This document shows positions 8,819-17,244 of a stretch of 37,552 bases of DNA, piece by piece (within the stretch, counting starts at the first letter, position 1; every line of letters starts with the position of its first letter). The position numbers and the translations under genes were made by a program. The stretch comes from SAR92 clade bacterium (GTDB lineage: Bacteria; Pseudomonadota; Gammaproteobacteria; Pseudomonadales; Porticoccaceae), in the NCBI GenBank assembly GCA_004211905.1, contig SHBP01000014.1:1-37552 (forward strand). The letters are read 5' to 3'. The notes below the pieces were generated by a model, which ran no database searches, had not been told where the DNA came from, and saw only the letters and a program-made list of their open reading frames with translations.

Positions 8819-9421
8819 ATGATGATGAGAATTTTTCTCTTGATAACGCTTTCCATACTTGGGAGCTGCGCGACCTATCAGCCAACACAAATTAATGATG
8901 TGTGCAAAATATTTTGGGGAGAGACCGACTGGTATGAGGATGCCCGAGACGTAAAGAAACGCTGGGGAGTGTCAATATCAGTCATGATGGCGATCATGAG
9001 GCAAGAATCTTCATTTAGACCTAATGTTAGACCTGAGCGTCCCAAATTCTTGTTTATTCCGTTGCCACGTAAGTCATCTGCCTACGGGTATGCACAAGCT
9101 CAGGACCCAGCATGGGAAGACTATCAAAAGGCGACGGGAAATTGGAGTCATGACCGAGATGACTTTGGTGATGCCATTAACTTTATTGGCTGGTATGTGG
9201 ATAAGAGTCACCGTCGATTAGGTATATCCAAAGCTGATCCATACAGGCAGTACCTTGCCTACCATGAAGGTTGGGGTGGATACTCTAGGGGATCCTTTAC
9301 TAAAAAGCCGCAACTACTCAAAGTTGCAAGTAATGTTAGAAGCCAAACAGCTCGATACAATGCTCAACTGAAAAAGTGCCGGCCGGCTCTGGATAAATCT
9401 GTGAAGGGCTGGTTTTTCTGA
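8819..9421 (+). CDS. Lysozyme-like (SLT-type) lipoprotein, probable lytic transglycosylase
   Basis: A 200-residue protein with a lipoprotein signal peptide: a hydrophobic stretch and a lipobox ending LGSC, with Cys17 as the predicted acylated residue. A transglycosylase-like domain follows, with the catalytic motif MRQESSF (Glu63), then SAYGYAQAQDPAW, resembling the G[YL]xQ region of SLT domains, and YLAYHEGWGGY. It would cleave peptidoglycan glycan strands from the membrane side. Three ATG codons in a row begin the frame and the ribosome binding site is weak. It is monocistronic as far as can be seen. Substrate and activity are inferred from the fold pattern only. Confidence 0.8.
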   Translation: MMMRIFLLITLSILGSCATYQPTQINDVCKIFWGETDWYEDARDVKKRWGVSISVMMAIMRQESSFRPNVRPERPKFLFIPLPRKSSAYGYAQAQDPAWEDYQKATGNWSHDRDDFGDAINFIGWYVDKSHRRLGISKADPYRQYLAYHEGWGGYSRGSFTKKPQLLKVASNVRSQTARYNAQLKKCRPALDKSVKGWFF

Positions 9422-9594
9422 TATTTGCAATTTCCATACTCAAGTCAACCATAAATCTAGTTTGCACCTCTAGCTAAGACGGAATCGTGAAAGACAAGCG
9501 TGATCAAAACAATGATAACAGGGCACAGCATGGGTTACTTTGAGCTAGTCATACAACTCAACGAATAGCAGAAACCATAATATCGGCGCCTAGT

Positions 9595-10563
9595 TCACCA
9601 GCTTGACTCAAGTCGTGATTTGGCTGAATTGTACTGAGCTTCAATCTTGCCCACTAGCTCCTGAGCACTCAGTACCGCCTTCACAGCGCCAATGCCTTGG
9701 CCACATCCCCAAATATCCTTCCATGCTTTGGCATCTGAATTACCACCTGACCCAAAATTCATTTTGGATGGATCACTTTCAGGCAAATTATCTGGATCCA
9801 TGCCCGCCGCCACTATGGATGGCTTAAGGTAATTCCCGTGCACACCAGTAAACAAGTTACTTAGCACAATATCATCAGCACTGCTATCAACTAAAGACTG
9901 TTTGTAAGGTTGTTCCGCGTTAGCCTCTTCTGTTGCTATAAATGCTGAGCCTATGTAAGCAAGATCAGCTCCCATTGCTTGCGCAGCAAGGACTGCATCA
10001 CCATTAGCGATTGATCCGGACAGTAAAAGAGGCCCATCAAACCATTCGCGTAACTCTTGAACAAGAGCAAAAGGAGAGAGAGCCCCAGCGTGACCTCCAG
10101 CTCCAGCAGCCACCGCAATTAAACCGTCGGCTCCTTTTTCGATAGCTTTTCTCGCAAATCGGTCGTTTATAATGTCATGCAGTACGATCCCCCCATAAGA
10201 GTGGACCGACTCATTAACAAATTCTTTGGCACCCAGTGAAGTGATAACGATTGGGACTTTCCACTTCACACACATTTCCATATCATGCTGCAGCCTATCA
10301 TTTGATCCGTGAACAATTTGATTTACAGCAAACGGAGCAGAGGGGCTTTCAGGATTGGCAGCATCGTACTCAGCTAGCTCAGTGGTAATTTTTTCCAGCC
10401 ACCGATCTAGCTCTTCTGCTGGGCGAGCATTTAGCGCAGGAAATGACCCAACAATACCGGCTTTGCATTGGGCAATCACTAAATCAGGGTTTGAAATAAT
10501 GAAAAGTGGTGCTGCGACAATTGGTAATTTTAATCGCTCGGAAAGTATTGGGGGCAATGCCAT
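9595..10563 (-). CDS. Nitronate monooxygenase / 2-nitropropane dioxygenase-like flavoprotein
   Basis: A 322-residue TIM-barrel flavoprotein of the NMO family. The N-terminal LPIVAAPLF, the central segment GLIAVAAGAGGHAG and the downstream pair LLLSGSIANG and GADLAYIGSAFIAT are FMN-binding signatures of the family. The histidine in AGGHAG corresponds to the conserved active-site residue. Family members oxidise alkyl nitronates such as propionate 3-nitronate, or act as NADH:quinone reductases or enoyl-ACP reductases (FabK-like), so the reaction is uncertain. The ATG is preceded by AGGAATTAACG. The 3' end faces the lipoprotein gene across 173 bases in which I see no other feature. Confidence 0.87.
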   Translation of the reverse strand: MALPPILSERLKLPIVAAPLFIISNPDLVIAQCKAGIVGSFPALNARPAEELDRWLEKITTELAEYDAANPESPSAPFAVNQIVHGSNDRLQHDMEMCVKWKVPIVITSLGAKEFVNESVHSYGGIVLHDIINDRFARKAIEKGADGLIAVAAGAGGHAGALSPFALVQELREWFDGPLLLSGSIANGDAVLAAQAMGADLAYIGSAFIATEEANAEQPYKQSLVDSSADDIVLSNLFTGVHGNYLKPSIVAAGMDPDNLPESDPSKMNFGSGGNSDAKAWKDIWGCGQGIGAVKAVLSAQELVGKIEAQYNSAKSRLESSW

Positions 10564-10924
10564 CGTTAATTCCTGTTTTATTAGTCAGTGGAAGATCAGT
10601 TACTTTACCAAATATATTGATATTAACCGCCAATACATAGTTTACGAAACCTTGCTGTTTTAGCTATGTTCGGCTGCTTACAATGTCGTACGTGACAACT
10701 CATATTTATGATCACAATTGATAGTTCGGTATTCTCGTACAGCCTGATGGTAACTATGTTAATCACCATAGCAAAGACTAAACTGCTTAAGAAGGTGACC
10801 CTGCAGTCGCGGTGGCTTTGATTATGCTGAGATCAAAGATAAAAATTACTGTATGTCGGTTAAATATCAATAATAAGGTGGATTACAGGACAGGAATGAG
10901 TTGTGATATTCTAGTTACCTCCGG
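10564..10924. other. Intergenic region with operator-like palindrome
   Basis: A 361-base AT-rich gap between divergent genes. It has no convincing coding content; a 34-codon frame at 10824-10928 looks random. An imperfect 23-base palindrome (ATGGT at 10747-10751 and ACCAT at 10765-10769 as outer arms, partly paired within) could be a regulator site. Confidence 0.4.
10883..10912 (+). promoter_or_regulatory. Candidate promoter for membrane-protein gene
   Basis: TTACAG (10883-10888), an 18-base spacer and TATTCT (10907-10912). Transcription would begin near 10919, only about 6 bases before the first ATG at 10925, which suggests either a leaderless message or use of the next in-frame ATG at 10943. 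Confidence 0.3.
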
Positions 10925-11542
10925 ATGATAAGAATAATAACTATGACTTCAGTAAAGAAAATTTCTTCTCTTGTGCAGTACTTCATCATAGGCGTTATCG
11001 CTTGGTCTTTTTACGGAGTAATTGGACTTAATGATTTCAATATTTTTGATGAAAATAACCTTTTAGAAAACACCCAAGCCTTTGTGCTGTTGTTGGTGTT
11101 CTTTCTCTTTCTCGTGCCATTATTTGAGCCATTTCGAGGGGATAAGTTGATAGCGGTATTCTTTGCTATTTTGACATTGGCTTTTCTTCTGCGCGAGGTT
11201 GATATTGAGAAGTTTGATTTACCAAAGATACTTATATTACTTGGCTCGGGCAATGGAAGAAATATACTCTTGGCCTTAGGATTTTTATCAACCTTAGGGT
11301 TTGCCTTGTTTAAGTTTCGCTATTATCTTGATTTGGCTCGGTGTTTTTTGCGCAATAGAACTGGGTTTGCCACTCTGGTTGCAGGTCTGTTCCTCATTGT
11401 GGGTGATATGTTCGAGAAAATCGATGTGCCCTATCACGTGCTGTATGAAGAGAGTTTAGAGCTTCTTGGTTACGCCTTTTTATTGTCGGCAGCAGCCAGG
11501 TTATCAAGAAAAGAGGTGAAAACGAGTCGATTTATTGGTTGA
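10925..11542 (+). CDS. Unknown integral membrane protein, about six helices
   Basis: I do not recognise this 205-residue protein. Hydropathy read by eye gives six membrane segments, near residues 14-36, 50-68, 74-92, 110-130, 145-163 and 177-195. Charged residues next to or inside helices stand out: FLLREVDIEKFD after helix 3, GDMFEK at the end of helix 5 and YEESLELLGYAFLL in helix 6; these could be ligand, metal or catalytic residues. The second in-frame ATG at 10943 is an alternative start (199 residues), because the first ATG has no ribosome binding site. It is followed at once by a strong terminator, so it is probably monocistronic. Confidence 0.75.
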   Translation: MIRIITMTSVKKISSLVQYFIIGVIAWSFYGVIGLNDFNIFDENNLLENTQAFVLLLVFFLFLVPLFEPFRGDKLIAVFFAILTLAFLLREVDIEKFDLPKILILLGSGNGRNILLALGFLSTLGFALFKFRYYLDLARCFLRNRTGFATLVAGLFLIVGDMFEKIDVPYHVLYEESLELLGYAFLLSAAARLSRKEVKTSRFIG

Positions 11543-11567
11543 ACAAAAAACTACCCACTTTTTCAGG

Positions 11568-11611
11568 TAGAAAATAAAAAGCCCTGTAAAAACAGGGCTT
11601 TTTATTTTCTA
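11568..11611. terminator. Bidirectional intrinsic terminator
   Basis: A perfect inverted repeat with 19-base arms (11568-11586 and 11593-11611) and a 6-base loop. The GC core is GCCCTG/CAGGGC, flanked by A-rich sequence on the left and T-rich sequence on the right, so a hairpin with a U-tract forms in both directions. It lies between the membrane-protein gene and the 3' end of the tRNA, which converge, and ends 3 bases from the tRNA CCA end. Confidence 0.9.
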
Positions 11612-11613
11612 AA

Positions 11614-11690
11614 TGGCGCACTCGGGAGGATTCGAACCTCCGACCGCTCGGTTCGTAGCCGAGTACTCTATCCAGCTGAGCTACGAGTGC
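11614..11690 (-). tRNA. tRNA-Arg (anticodon ACG)
   Basis: A 77-base cloverleaf with encoded CCA. The acceptor stem is GCACTCG/CGAGTGC with discriminator G, the anticodon stem is CTCGG/CCGAG, the loop is CTACGAA (anticodon ACG, position 32 is C), and the T arm is GGAGG-TTCGAAT-CCTCC. The body is almost identical to E. coli tRNA-Arg(ACG) apart from the acceptor stem. The A34 is expected to become inosine, reading CGU, CGC and CGA. C32 is the position modified by TtcA, encoded at 27912 in this window. Confidence 0.98.
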
Positions 11691-11716
11691 GTTTTGACTC
11701 ATTTCTGAGGCCGCGT

Positions 11717-11745
11717 ACTATAGGTTAGGGGCGTGTTTGAGTCAA
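11717..11745 (-). promoter_or_regulatory. tRNA-Arg promoter
   Basis: On the minus strand TTGACT (11745-11740) is followed by a 17-base spacer and TATAGT (11722-11717), near-consensus boxes at ideal spacing. The bases after the -10 box are GC-rich (ACGCGGCC), the discriminator type usual for stable-RNA promoters under stringent control. Confidence 0.8.
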
Positions 11746-11839
11746 CAAATGCCTTTACGTGACCCCAGTTTTCTTGTTTTTAATCTCTGGTGAGTATTTC
11801 TCGTGGTAAAAAATTTCTCTGTGATGCTCATTAACGACT

Positions 11840-12334
11840 TTAGCTATTGTATCTGATTGGGATCATCATGGTTTCTTTTAGCTCTTCCATCACTACGTAG
11901 CTAGTGGACTCCTGAACTGCTGGTAACTTTAGAATACGATGGCCTAGTAATTCACGATAGGCGGCCATATCTGCAATTCTGGCTTTTAATAAATAGTCGT
12001 AGTTGCCTGACACTAAAAAGCAGCTCTGTACATTTTCTAGCTCAATAACTGAGCGGCGAAACTCTTCAAAATTTTTCTGCGAGGTGTGGTTTAAGCGAAT
12101 TTGTACAAATACCACCAACCCCGCCTCTAATTTTTGTGGACATACTTGAGCGCTATAGCCAAGTATGTAACCACTATTTTCTAGACGTTTTACCCTCTCT
12201 ATGCATGGCGTAACCGACAAACCGACTTGTCGTGCAAGTTCGGTATAGCTGATCCGGCCATCTCTCTGTAAAACACGGAGAATATTGCGATCGATTTTCC
12301 CAAGTTGGGACATTCCCTCGGTAGTTTTTTTCAT
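11840..12334 (-). CDS. lrp: Lrp/AsnC-family regulator, Lrp-like
   Basis: A 164-residue protein, the length of E. coli Lrp, and similar along its whole length. The N-terminal helix-turn-helix includes IDRNILRVLQRDGRIS, TELARQVGLSVTPCIERV and RLENSGYILGY; the C-terminal RAM ligand domain includes CFLVSGNYDYLLKARI, YRELLG and TSYVVMEELKE. It should bind DNA as dimers or octamers and respond to leucine or alanine. It is divergent from alanine dehydrogenase across about 160 very AT-rich bases, a common arrangement in which the regulator induces ald in the presence of alanine. Whether it is a global Lrp or a dedicated ald activator cannot be told from sequence alone. Met8 is an alternative start. 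Confidence 0.92.
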   Translation of the reverse strand: MKKTTEGMSQLGKIDRNILRVLQRDGRISYTELARQVGLSVTPCIERVKRLENSGYILGYSAQVCPQKLEAGLVVFVQIRLNHTSQKNFEEFRRSVIELENVQSCFLVSGNYDYLLKARIADMAAYRELLGHRILKLPAVQESTSYVVMEELKETMMIPIRYNS

Positions 12335-12493
12335 TTTATGATTTCACTCATAATACTATTTTTTCTTGTAAAAACTAATTATATAACAAAATTATCTGTA
12401 AATTAAAGGTATTTAATAATAAATAATGCTGTATTTAAGTAAAATTACACTATAAACATTTTTATTTAAATTAGCTTTAGGGTGGAAAAATTT

Positions 12494-13609
12494 ATGTTAA
12501 TAGGTGTCCCAAAAGAAATTAAGAATCATGAGTATCGTGTAGGACTTACACCTTCTTCGGTAAAAGAATTAGTGAAGCATGGGCATCAAGTTATGATTGA
12601 ACAAGATGCTGGAGTTGCTATTGATTTTACAAATGAAGAGTACGTTGCTGCTGGCGCTGAGATCGTCCCTAGCGCAGATGAGATATTTGCTCGTGGTGAA
12701 ATGATAGTTAAGGTTAAAGAACCTCAACCTCAAGAGTGCAAAATGCTTTGGGAGGGACAAATTTTATATACATATTTACACCTCGCGCCAGATCCAGATC
12801 AGACTAAGTTATTATTAGAATCTGGAGCAACATGTGTGGCCTATGAGACTGTTACTGACGCCGATGGAGGTCTCCCCCTATTAGCTCCCATGTCGGAAGT
12901 CGCCGGGCGAATGTCAGTGCAGGCGGGTGCCCATCATTTGGAAAAAGCACAGGGGGGACGCGGTGTCTTATTAGCAGGTGTACCTGGCGTAGCACCAGCT
13001 AATGTTCTAGTTATAGGCGGTGGAGTAGTGGGAGATAATGCTGCTTCTATGGCGGTAGGCATGGGGGCCAACGTGACGATTCTCGATCGCTCTATTCCAC
13101 GGTTACGTCAGCTTGACAGCGAGTACGAGGGCCGTGCGAGCTGTGTTTTTTCTACTGATGCTGCAATTGAGGAGTATGCATTGCAGGCAGATTTAGTAAT
13201 AGGTGCTGTATTAGTGCATGGCGCGGCGGCACCCAAGTTACTGAGTAATAGTCTAATAAAGCGTATGAAAAAAGGGGCTGTGGTAGTTGATGTGGCTATT
13301 GACCAAGGAGGTTGCTTCGAAACATCAAAGGCAACTACCCATGATCATCCTACCTATATCGTTGATGGAGTCGTCCATTATTGTGTTGCTAACATGCCTG
13401 GGGGTGTTGCTCGGACCGCAACTATGGCCTTAAATAACGCAACTTTACCCTATGCCATTGCTCTGGCTAATGACCCGGTCAATGCGTTGTTTACAAACTC
13501 TAATTTACAGAACGGCTTAAATGTGCATAAGGGGTCAGTTACATACAAAGCCGTAGCTGACGCATTAGGCTATACCTATGTACCCGCAGATGAGGCCTTA
13601 AAAGCCTAG
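12494..13609 (+). CDS. ald: Alanine dehydrogenase
   Basis: A 371-residue protein. I chose the ATG at 12494, not the in-frame GTG at 12482, because AGGGTGG lies just upstream and because the numbering then matches the characterised enzymes exactly: Arg15, Lys75, His96 and Asp270 are all in place. The NAD-binding loop GGGVVG is at residues 175-180. The enzyme catalyses reversible NAD-dependent deamination of L-alanine to pyruvate and ammonia. The upstream region is extremely AT-rich, fitting Lrp-type control from the divergent gene. It converges on cmoB with 16 bases between the stop codons. Confidence 0.97.
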   Translation: MLIGVPKEIKNHEYRVGLTPSSVKELVKHGHQVMIEQDAGVAIDFTNEEYVAAGAEIVPSADEIFARGEMIVKVKEPQPQECKMLWEGQILYTYLHLAPDPDQTKLLLESGATCVAYETVTDADGGLPLLAPMSEVAGRMSVQAGAHHLEKAQGGRGVLLAGVPGVAPANVLVIGGGVVGDNAASMAVGMGANVTILDRSIPRLRQLDSEYEGRASCVFSTDAAIEEYALQADLVIGAVLVHGAAAPKLLSNSLIKRMKKGAVVVDVAIDQGGCFETSKATTHDHPTYIVDGVVHYCVANMPGGVARTATMALNNATLPYAIALANDPVNALFTNSNLQNGLNVHKGSVTYKAVADALGYTYVPADEALKA

Positions 13610-13625
13610 TTAGATCTGCTCCAAT

Positions 13626-14615
13626 TTAAAAGGGCACTTCTGCAATTACCACTGCGCGAGTGGGCGCGGGGTGTCCTTCAGCAGTTTTACTGACATCATT
13701 TGGGTCTAAAAAATCAGGCAGTGAATCGTAGGTCATCCACTCGGTGCTTCGTTGCTCGTCAAGACTTGTTGTAGAAATATCTACTACCCTAGGGTTGATA
13801 TATCCTTGCTTACGCAGCCAACTCACTAAAGTCTCAGGTGTTGGTAAAAACCACACGTTGGGCATCTTAGCGTAGCGTCCCTCTGGCACTAAAGTTTGGC
13901 CTTTCGGTCCATCTATCACAAGAGTTTCAAGAACTAATTGTCCTCCAGGACGGAGAAGTTCACGTAGCTCTCGTAAATGCTCCATAGGTGACCGTCGATG
14001 ATATAAAATACCCATAGAGAAAACCGTATCAAAGGCGGCCAGTTTACTGGGCATATGTTCTATGCCCAATGGAAGCACGTCAATGGGTAGGTCAACCCCT
14101 GCATATTTTTTAATGGCGTTAAACTGAAATACAAATTTGGCGGAAGGATCGATACCAATTACTCGTTTGGCACCAGAACCGAGCATACGCCAACAATGAT
14201 AGCCGTTGCCACAACCAACATCTAAAACGAGGCGGTTGTTTAGAGGCTGAAGATGGGGGATTACTCGGTCCCACTTCCAATCAGAACGCCATTCCGTATC
14301 TATTTGTAACCCAAACAGCTCATAAGGGCCTTTGCGCCATGGATGCAGTCCCATTAAACTTTGCTGCAGCTGACCGAAACTTTCTGAACTTAAGTCATCT
14401 TTAGTTTTTATGATAACGCCATTGGTAAAATCACTACTTTGGGTGACTACGCTCGGAAGAGTTTGCAAAGACTCTAGCCATTCAGGCATGTCACCCCAGC
14501 GACGATCATCTAGGCGCTCATCGATGAGATCAGGCAATGTGTCATTCCATTCTTTTAAATCAGAGTTTTGCAGCCAGTTTAAGAAAGGACCATAGTTAAA
14601 GGGCAAAGTGCGCAT
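13626..14615 (-). CDS. cmoB: tRNA U34 carboxymethyltransferase CmoB
   Basis: A 329-residue protein of the CmoB length. The N-terminal half includes the family-specific WRKGPYELFGLQIDTEWRSDWKW, and the methyltransferase-like domain has VLDVGCGNGYHCWRM, IGIDPS and FSMGILYHRRSP. CmoB transfers a carboxymethyl group from carboxy-S-adenosylmethionine to 5-hydroxyuridine at the wobble position of several tRNAs, giving cmo5U. Its partner CmoA, which makes the donor, is encoded about 2 kb away (16507-17241) on the same strand, with two plus-strand genes between. In many gammaproteobacteria the two are adjacent. Confidence 0.96.
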   Translation of the reverse strand: MRTLPFNYGPFLNWLQNSDLKEWNDTLPDLIDERLDDRRWGDMPEWLESLQTLPSVVTQSSDFTNGVIIKTKDDLSSESFGQLQQSLMGLHPWRKGPYELFGLQIDTEWRSDWKWDRVIPHLQPLNNRLVLDVGCGNGYHCWRMLGSGAKRVIGIDPSAKFVFQFNAIKKYAGVDLPIDVLPLGIEHMPSKLAAFDTVFSMGILYHRRSPMEHLRELRELLRPGGQLVLETLVIDGPKGQTLVPEGRYAKMPNVWFLPTPETLVSWLRKQGYINPRVVDISTTSLDEQRSTEWMTYDSLPDFLDPNDVSKTAEGHPAPTRAVVIAEVPF

Positions 14616-14716
14616 TGGTACACCTACAATGAAAGAGCGGTATTGTAAATGATTTCCATAAAACGATCTCTGAGATTCGTTGTTTTAAAGTGGCTCAGGC
14701 TTAATGGATTAAATTG

Positions 14717-14741
14717 TGTGGCGAAGAAAAATTTTGCCACA
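14717..14741. repeat. Inverted repeat in the cmoB/slyX divergent region
   Basis: TGTGGC (14717-14722) and GCCACA (14736-14741) form a 6-base inverted repeat around an A/T-rich centre. It could be an operator or a weak hairpin for the divergent cmoB and slyX messages. No strong promoter is evident on either side. Confidence 0.2.
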
Positions 14742-14815
14742 TATTATGCCAATAGGTGCATAATCTACTATCCCAAGTTATTATCATTTTGAGTGGCTTA
14801 TTGAGGGCAATTTAA

Positions 14816-15025
14816 ATGAGTGAAGAGCGCTTTCAAGAATTGGAAGAGAAACTGGCTTTTGTTGAGATGGCCAGTACTGAGATGGGCGAAGAGATTTTCC
14901 GTCAACAACAAGAAATAGAGGCGCTAACAAAGGCTCACCAGACTTTGTTGCGGCGTCTTGAGTCACTTCAAGATGCGGCGGATCAGGGTGACGGTAATAA
15001 TGTCGAACGCCCGCCGCACTATTGA
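14816..15025 (+). CDS. slyX: SlyX family protein
   Basis: A 69-residue protein, the usual SlyX size. Most of it (about 3-55) is a heptad-like coiled coil, starting RFQELEEKLAFVE, and it ends with the family tail ERPPHY. The function of SlyX is not established. The ATG has GAGGGC upstream. The next gene on the strand, an aldehyde dehydrogenase, starts 38 bases after its stop; SlyX is more often seen near slyD, which here lies 9 kb away. Confidence 0.95.
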   Translation: MSEERFQELEEKLAFVEMASTEMGEEIFRQQQEIEALTKAHQTLLRRLESLQDAADQGDGNNVERPPHY

Positions 15026-15063
15026 TGCAATTAGAACTACACTTAAAAATTACGGATTAGGGA

Positions 15064-16494
15064 ATGGATATGTCAGAACTAAATGAACAGGTAAAATACC
15101 AAATTGATGATGTCTTTGCACGGCAGCAACGCTATGCATTGGAGTTGCGTAAGTCAGACTATAAGCAAAGACTGGCGGTCCTTGATCGTTTCGAACAAGC
15201 ATTTCGTGAGTCTGAGGGGAAAATCTACCAATCAGCAGCTGATGATTTTTCCAAACCCCAGGCAGAAGTGGATATGTCTGAAATTATGGCAGTGCTAGCT
15301 GAATTAAAGCATGTGCGAAAAAATTTAAAGAAATGGATGAAACCGGTATCTGTGATGCCGACCGCTAGCATGATTGGTACTTCATCTAAAATTGTTAAAG
15401 AACCCAAGGGTGTTACCCTAGTGGTGTCTCCTTGGAACTACCCGTTCAATTTGACATTTGGACCTATGATTTGGTCGATAGCAGCGGGTAATACTGTCAT
15501 CATCAAGCCCTCTGAAATGACGCCCAATATGTCCGCAGTTATTGCAGATATAGTGGAGCGTGCCTTTAGACCTGAGGAGGTTAGCCTTTTTCAGGGGGAG
15601 GCTGATGTTGCTAGTTACCTAACCGCATTACCCTTTGATCACATCTTCTTTACTGGGAGTCCAGCGGTAGGGAAGCATGTCATGGCAGCTGCGGCAAAAA
15701 ACCTAACATCTGTCACCCTAGAGCTCGGTGGTAAGAGCCCTGTTATTGTGGATAAGAGCGTTAATATTAGAAAGGCGGTGCAGTCTATTGCCTGGGGTAA
15801 ATTCAGTAATAACGGTCAAACCTGTATTGCCCCAGATTATCTCTATGTTCATGAATCAGTCAAAGATCAGTTTGTGAGTGAGTTGACTACTTGTGTCGAA
15901 AAACAGTACGGATTGGGCAATAACGCAAAAGACAATGGTGATTATTGTAAGGTAGTTAACAAGGGTCATTATAATCGTATTAATCGATTGCTGGATGATG
16001 CAAAATCTCAGGGAGGTAAATTAATTACTGGTGGCCAGACAGATGATGCTGGTCGATTTATTGCGCCCACTCTGATTGAAGGTATGGCGCCTGATTCGGC
16101 TATTATGGAGGAAGAGATCTTCGGGCCTTTACTGCCTGTGATTACTTTCTCAAATATTGATGAAGTGATTGATGTGGTGAATAGTAAGCCTAAACCGTTA
16201 GCGCTTTATATTTACAGTACTGACAAACGTAACATCGATAAAGTATTGTGTGAAACGAGTGCTGGGGACACCTGTGTCAATCAAACGATGATGCACTTTT
16301 TGCATCACAATCTGCCTTTTGGTGGAGTTAACAATAGTGGTATTGGTAAGTCGGGTGGAGTTTGGGGTTTCAATGCCTTTACACATGAGCGCAGCGTTTT
16401 AAATGACAAGTTCAGTTCAGCGTCCATGTTGCACCCTCCCTACACTCCGAAGGTCCGTAAACTGATCAAAATGGCCATCAAAATGACAACATAA
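15064..16494 (+). CDS. Aldehyde dehydrogenase, class 3-like (fatty or coniferyl aldehyde type)
   Basis: A 476-residue ALDH, shorter than the 500-residue classes and matching class 3. Active-site residues are Cys254 in NNGQTC and Glu220 in LELGGKSP; PWNYPF (124-129) and the cofactor Lys148 in IIKPSE are intact, as is EEEIFGP. It would oxidise medium or long-chain or aromatic aldehydes to acids with NAD(P)+. There is a hydrophobic, basic C-terminal tail, as in membrane-associated class 3 enzymes. ATG 15064 follows GGATTAGGGA; an in-frame ATG at 15070 is an equally possible start. It is probably co-transcribed with slyX. Confidence 0.92.
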   Translation: MDMSELNEQVKYQIDDVFARQQRYALELRKSDYKQRLAVLDRFEQAFRESEGKIYQSAADDFSKPQAEVDMSEIMAVLAELKHVRKNLKKWMKPVSVMPTASMIGTSSKIVKEPKGVTLVVSPWNYPFNLTFGPMIWSIAAGNTVIIKPSEMTPNMSAVIADIVERAFRPEEVSLFQGEADVASYLTALPFDHIFFTGSPAVGKHVMAAAAKNLTSVTLELGGKSPVIVDKSVNIRKAVQSIAWGKFSNNGQTCIAPDYLYVHESVKDQFVSELTTCVEKQYGLGNNAKDNGDYCKVVNKGHYNRINRLLDDAKSQGGKLITGGQTDDAGRFIAPTLIEGMAPDSAIMEEEIFGPLLPVITFSNIDEVIDVVNSKPKPLALYIYSTDKRNIDKVLCETSAGDTCVNQTMMHFLHHNLPFGGVNNSGIGKSGGVWGFNAFTHERSVLNDKFSSASMLHPPYTPKVRKLIKMAIKMTT

Positions 16495-16506
16495 TGTCGT
16501 TTCAGT

Positions 16507-17241
16507 TTACTTAATAGCCACTAAAGAGCAGAAGTTGAAACATTGAAACCAGGGGCTTGCGGATTGAAACCCGCAGGCCCTTAATCTTTTTATGTGTTTA
16601 TCTAATGTTTCAGGTATTAAAACGTTTTCAATAGAATCTCGTTTCTGGCTGATTTCCAATTCACTGTAGCCTTGGGCCCGTTTGAATTGATGGTGCAGAT
16701 CACTAAGTAACCTGTCTAGACTGTCAGGTTCAAATCGCAATTTCTCTGAAATGACCAAGCATCCCCCAGGGTTCAATCCCGCGTAAATTTTTTCTATAAG
16801 GGCTGCGCGTCTCTCCATCGGAATGAATTGCAAAGTAAAGTTCATCACCACCATTGAAGCGTTGTCTATGGTAGTTTCACAAATGTCTCTATCGACTAAT
16901 TTAGTACTAACTTTCGATGGCGCTAACTCTAAGATGCTCGCACACTTTTTCAACATGGCTTCTGAGTTGTCGACTGCAATAATACTTGCATTGCGATCTT
17001 CGATTCGCGAACGCATAGCCAATGTTGATGCTCCAAGAGAACAACCAAGATCGTAGCAGTTACTGTTTGGTCGTACGTAGCGTGATGCTAATTCACCACA
17101 GTGGGCCAAAATTGTTTCATAGCCAGGTACCGAACGACTGATCATGTCTGGAAAGACATCCACAACCGCTTGATCGAAAATAAAATTCGGCACCCTGCCA
17201 ATAGGGTGGGCAAATAAATTATCGGATTTGGAATGAATCAT
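16507..17241 (-). CDS. cmoA: Carboxy-S-adenosyl-L-methionine synthase CmoA
   Basis: A 244-residue methyltransferase-fold protein of CmoA size. The SAM site YDLGCSLGASTLAMR and the following VDNSEAML are visible, as is the N-terminal VPNFIFDQAVVDVFPDMISRS region typical of CmoA. It makes carboxy-SAM from SAM and prephenate for CmoB. Its ATG is 3 bases after the stop of the M16 protease gene, so the two are almost certainly co-transcribed. Its 3' end faces the aldehyde dehydrogenase stop at 12 bases and contains a hairpin that may end that opposite transcript. Confidence 0.95.
   Translation of the reverse strand: MIHSKSDNLFAHPIGRVPNFIFDQAVVDVFPDMISRSVPGYETILAHCGELASRYVRPNSNCYDLGCSLGASTLAMRSRIEDRNASIIAVDNSEAMLKKCASILELAPSKVSTKLVDRDICETTIDNASMVVMNFTLQFIPMERRAALIEKIYAGLNPGGCLVISEKLRFEPDSLDRLLSDLHHQFKRAQGYSELEISQKRDSIENVLIPETLDKHIKRLRACGFQSASPWFQCFNFCSLVAIK
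16553..16591 (+). terminator. Possible terminator of the aldehyde dehydrogenase transcript, inside cmoA
   Basis: GGGCTTGCGG (16553-16562) pairs with CCGCAGGCCC (16571-16580) as a 10-base stem with one G-U pair and an 8-base loop. It is followed on the plus strand by TTAATCTTTTT. It lies about 60 bases past the plus-strand stop codon, within the 3' end of the opposing cmoA gene. Confidence 0.5.
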
Positions 17242-17244
17242 TAT

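Noticed and set aside
10824-10928. A 34-codon frame upstream of the unknown membrane protein
   Set aside because: No ribosome binding site, no domain features, and it overlaps the promoter and start of the next gene.
12482-12493. GTG start for alanine dehydrogenase
   Set aside because: The GTG overlaps the Shine-Dalgarno used by the ATG at 12494, and the ATG start restores the known residue numbering.
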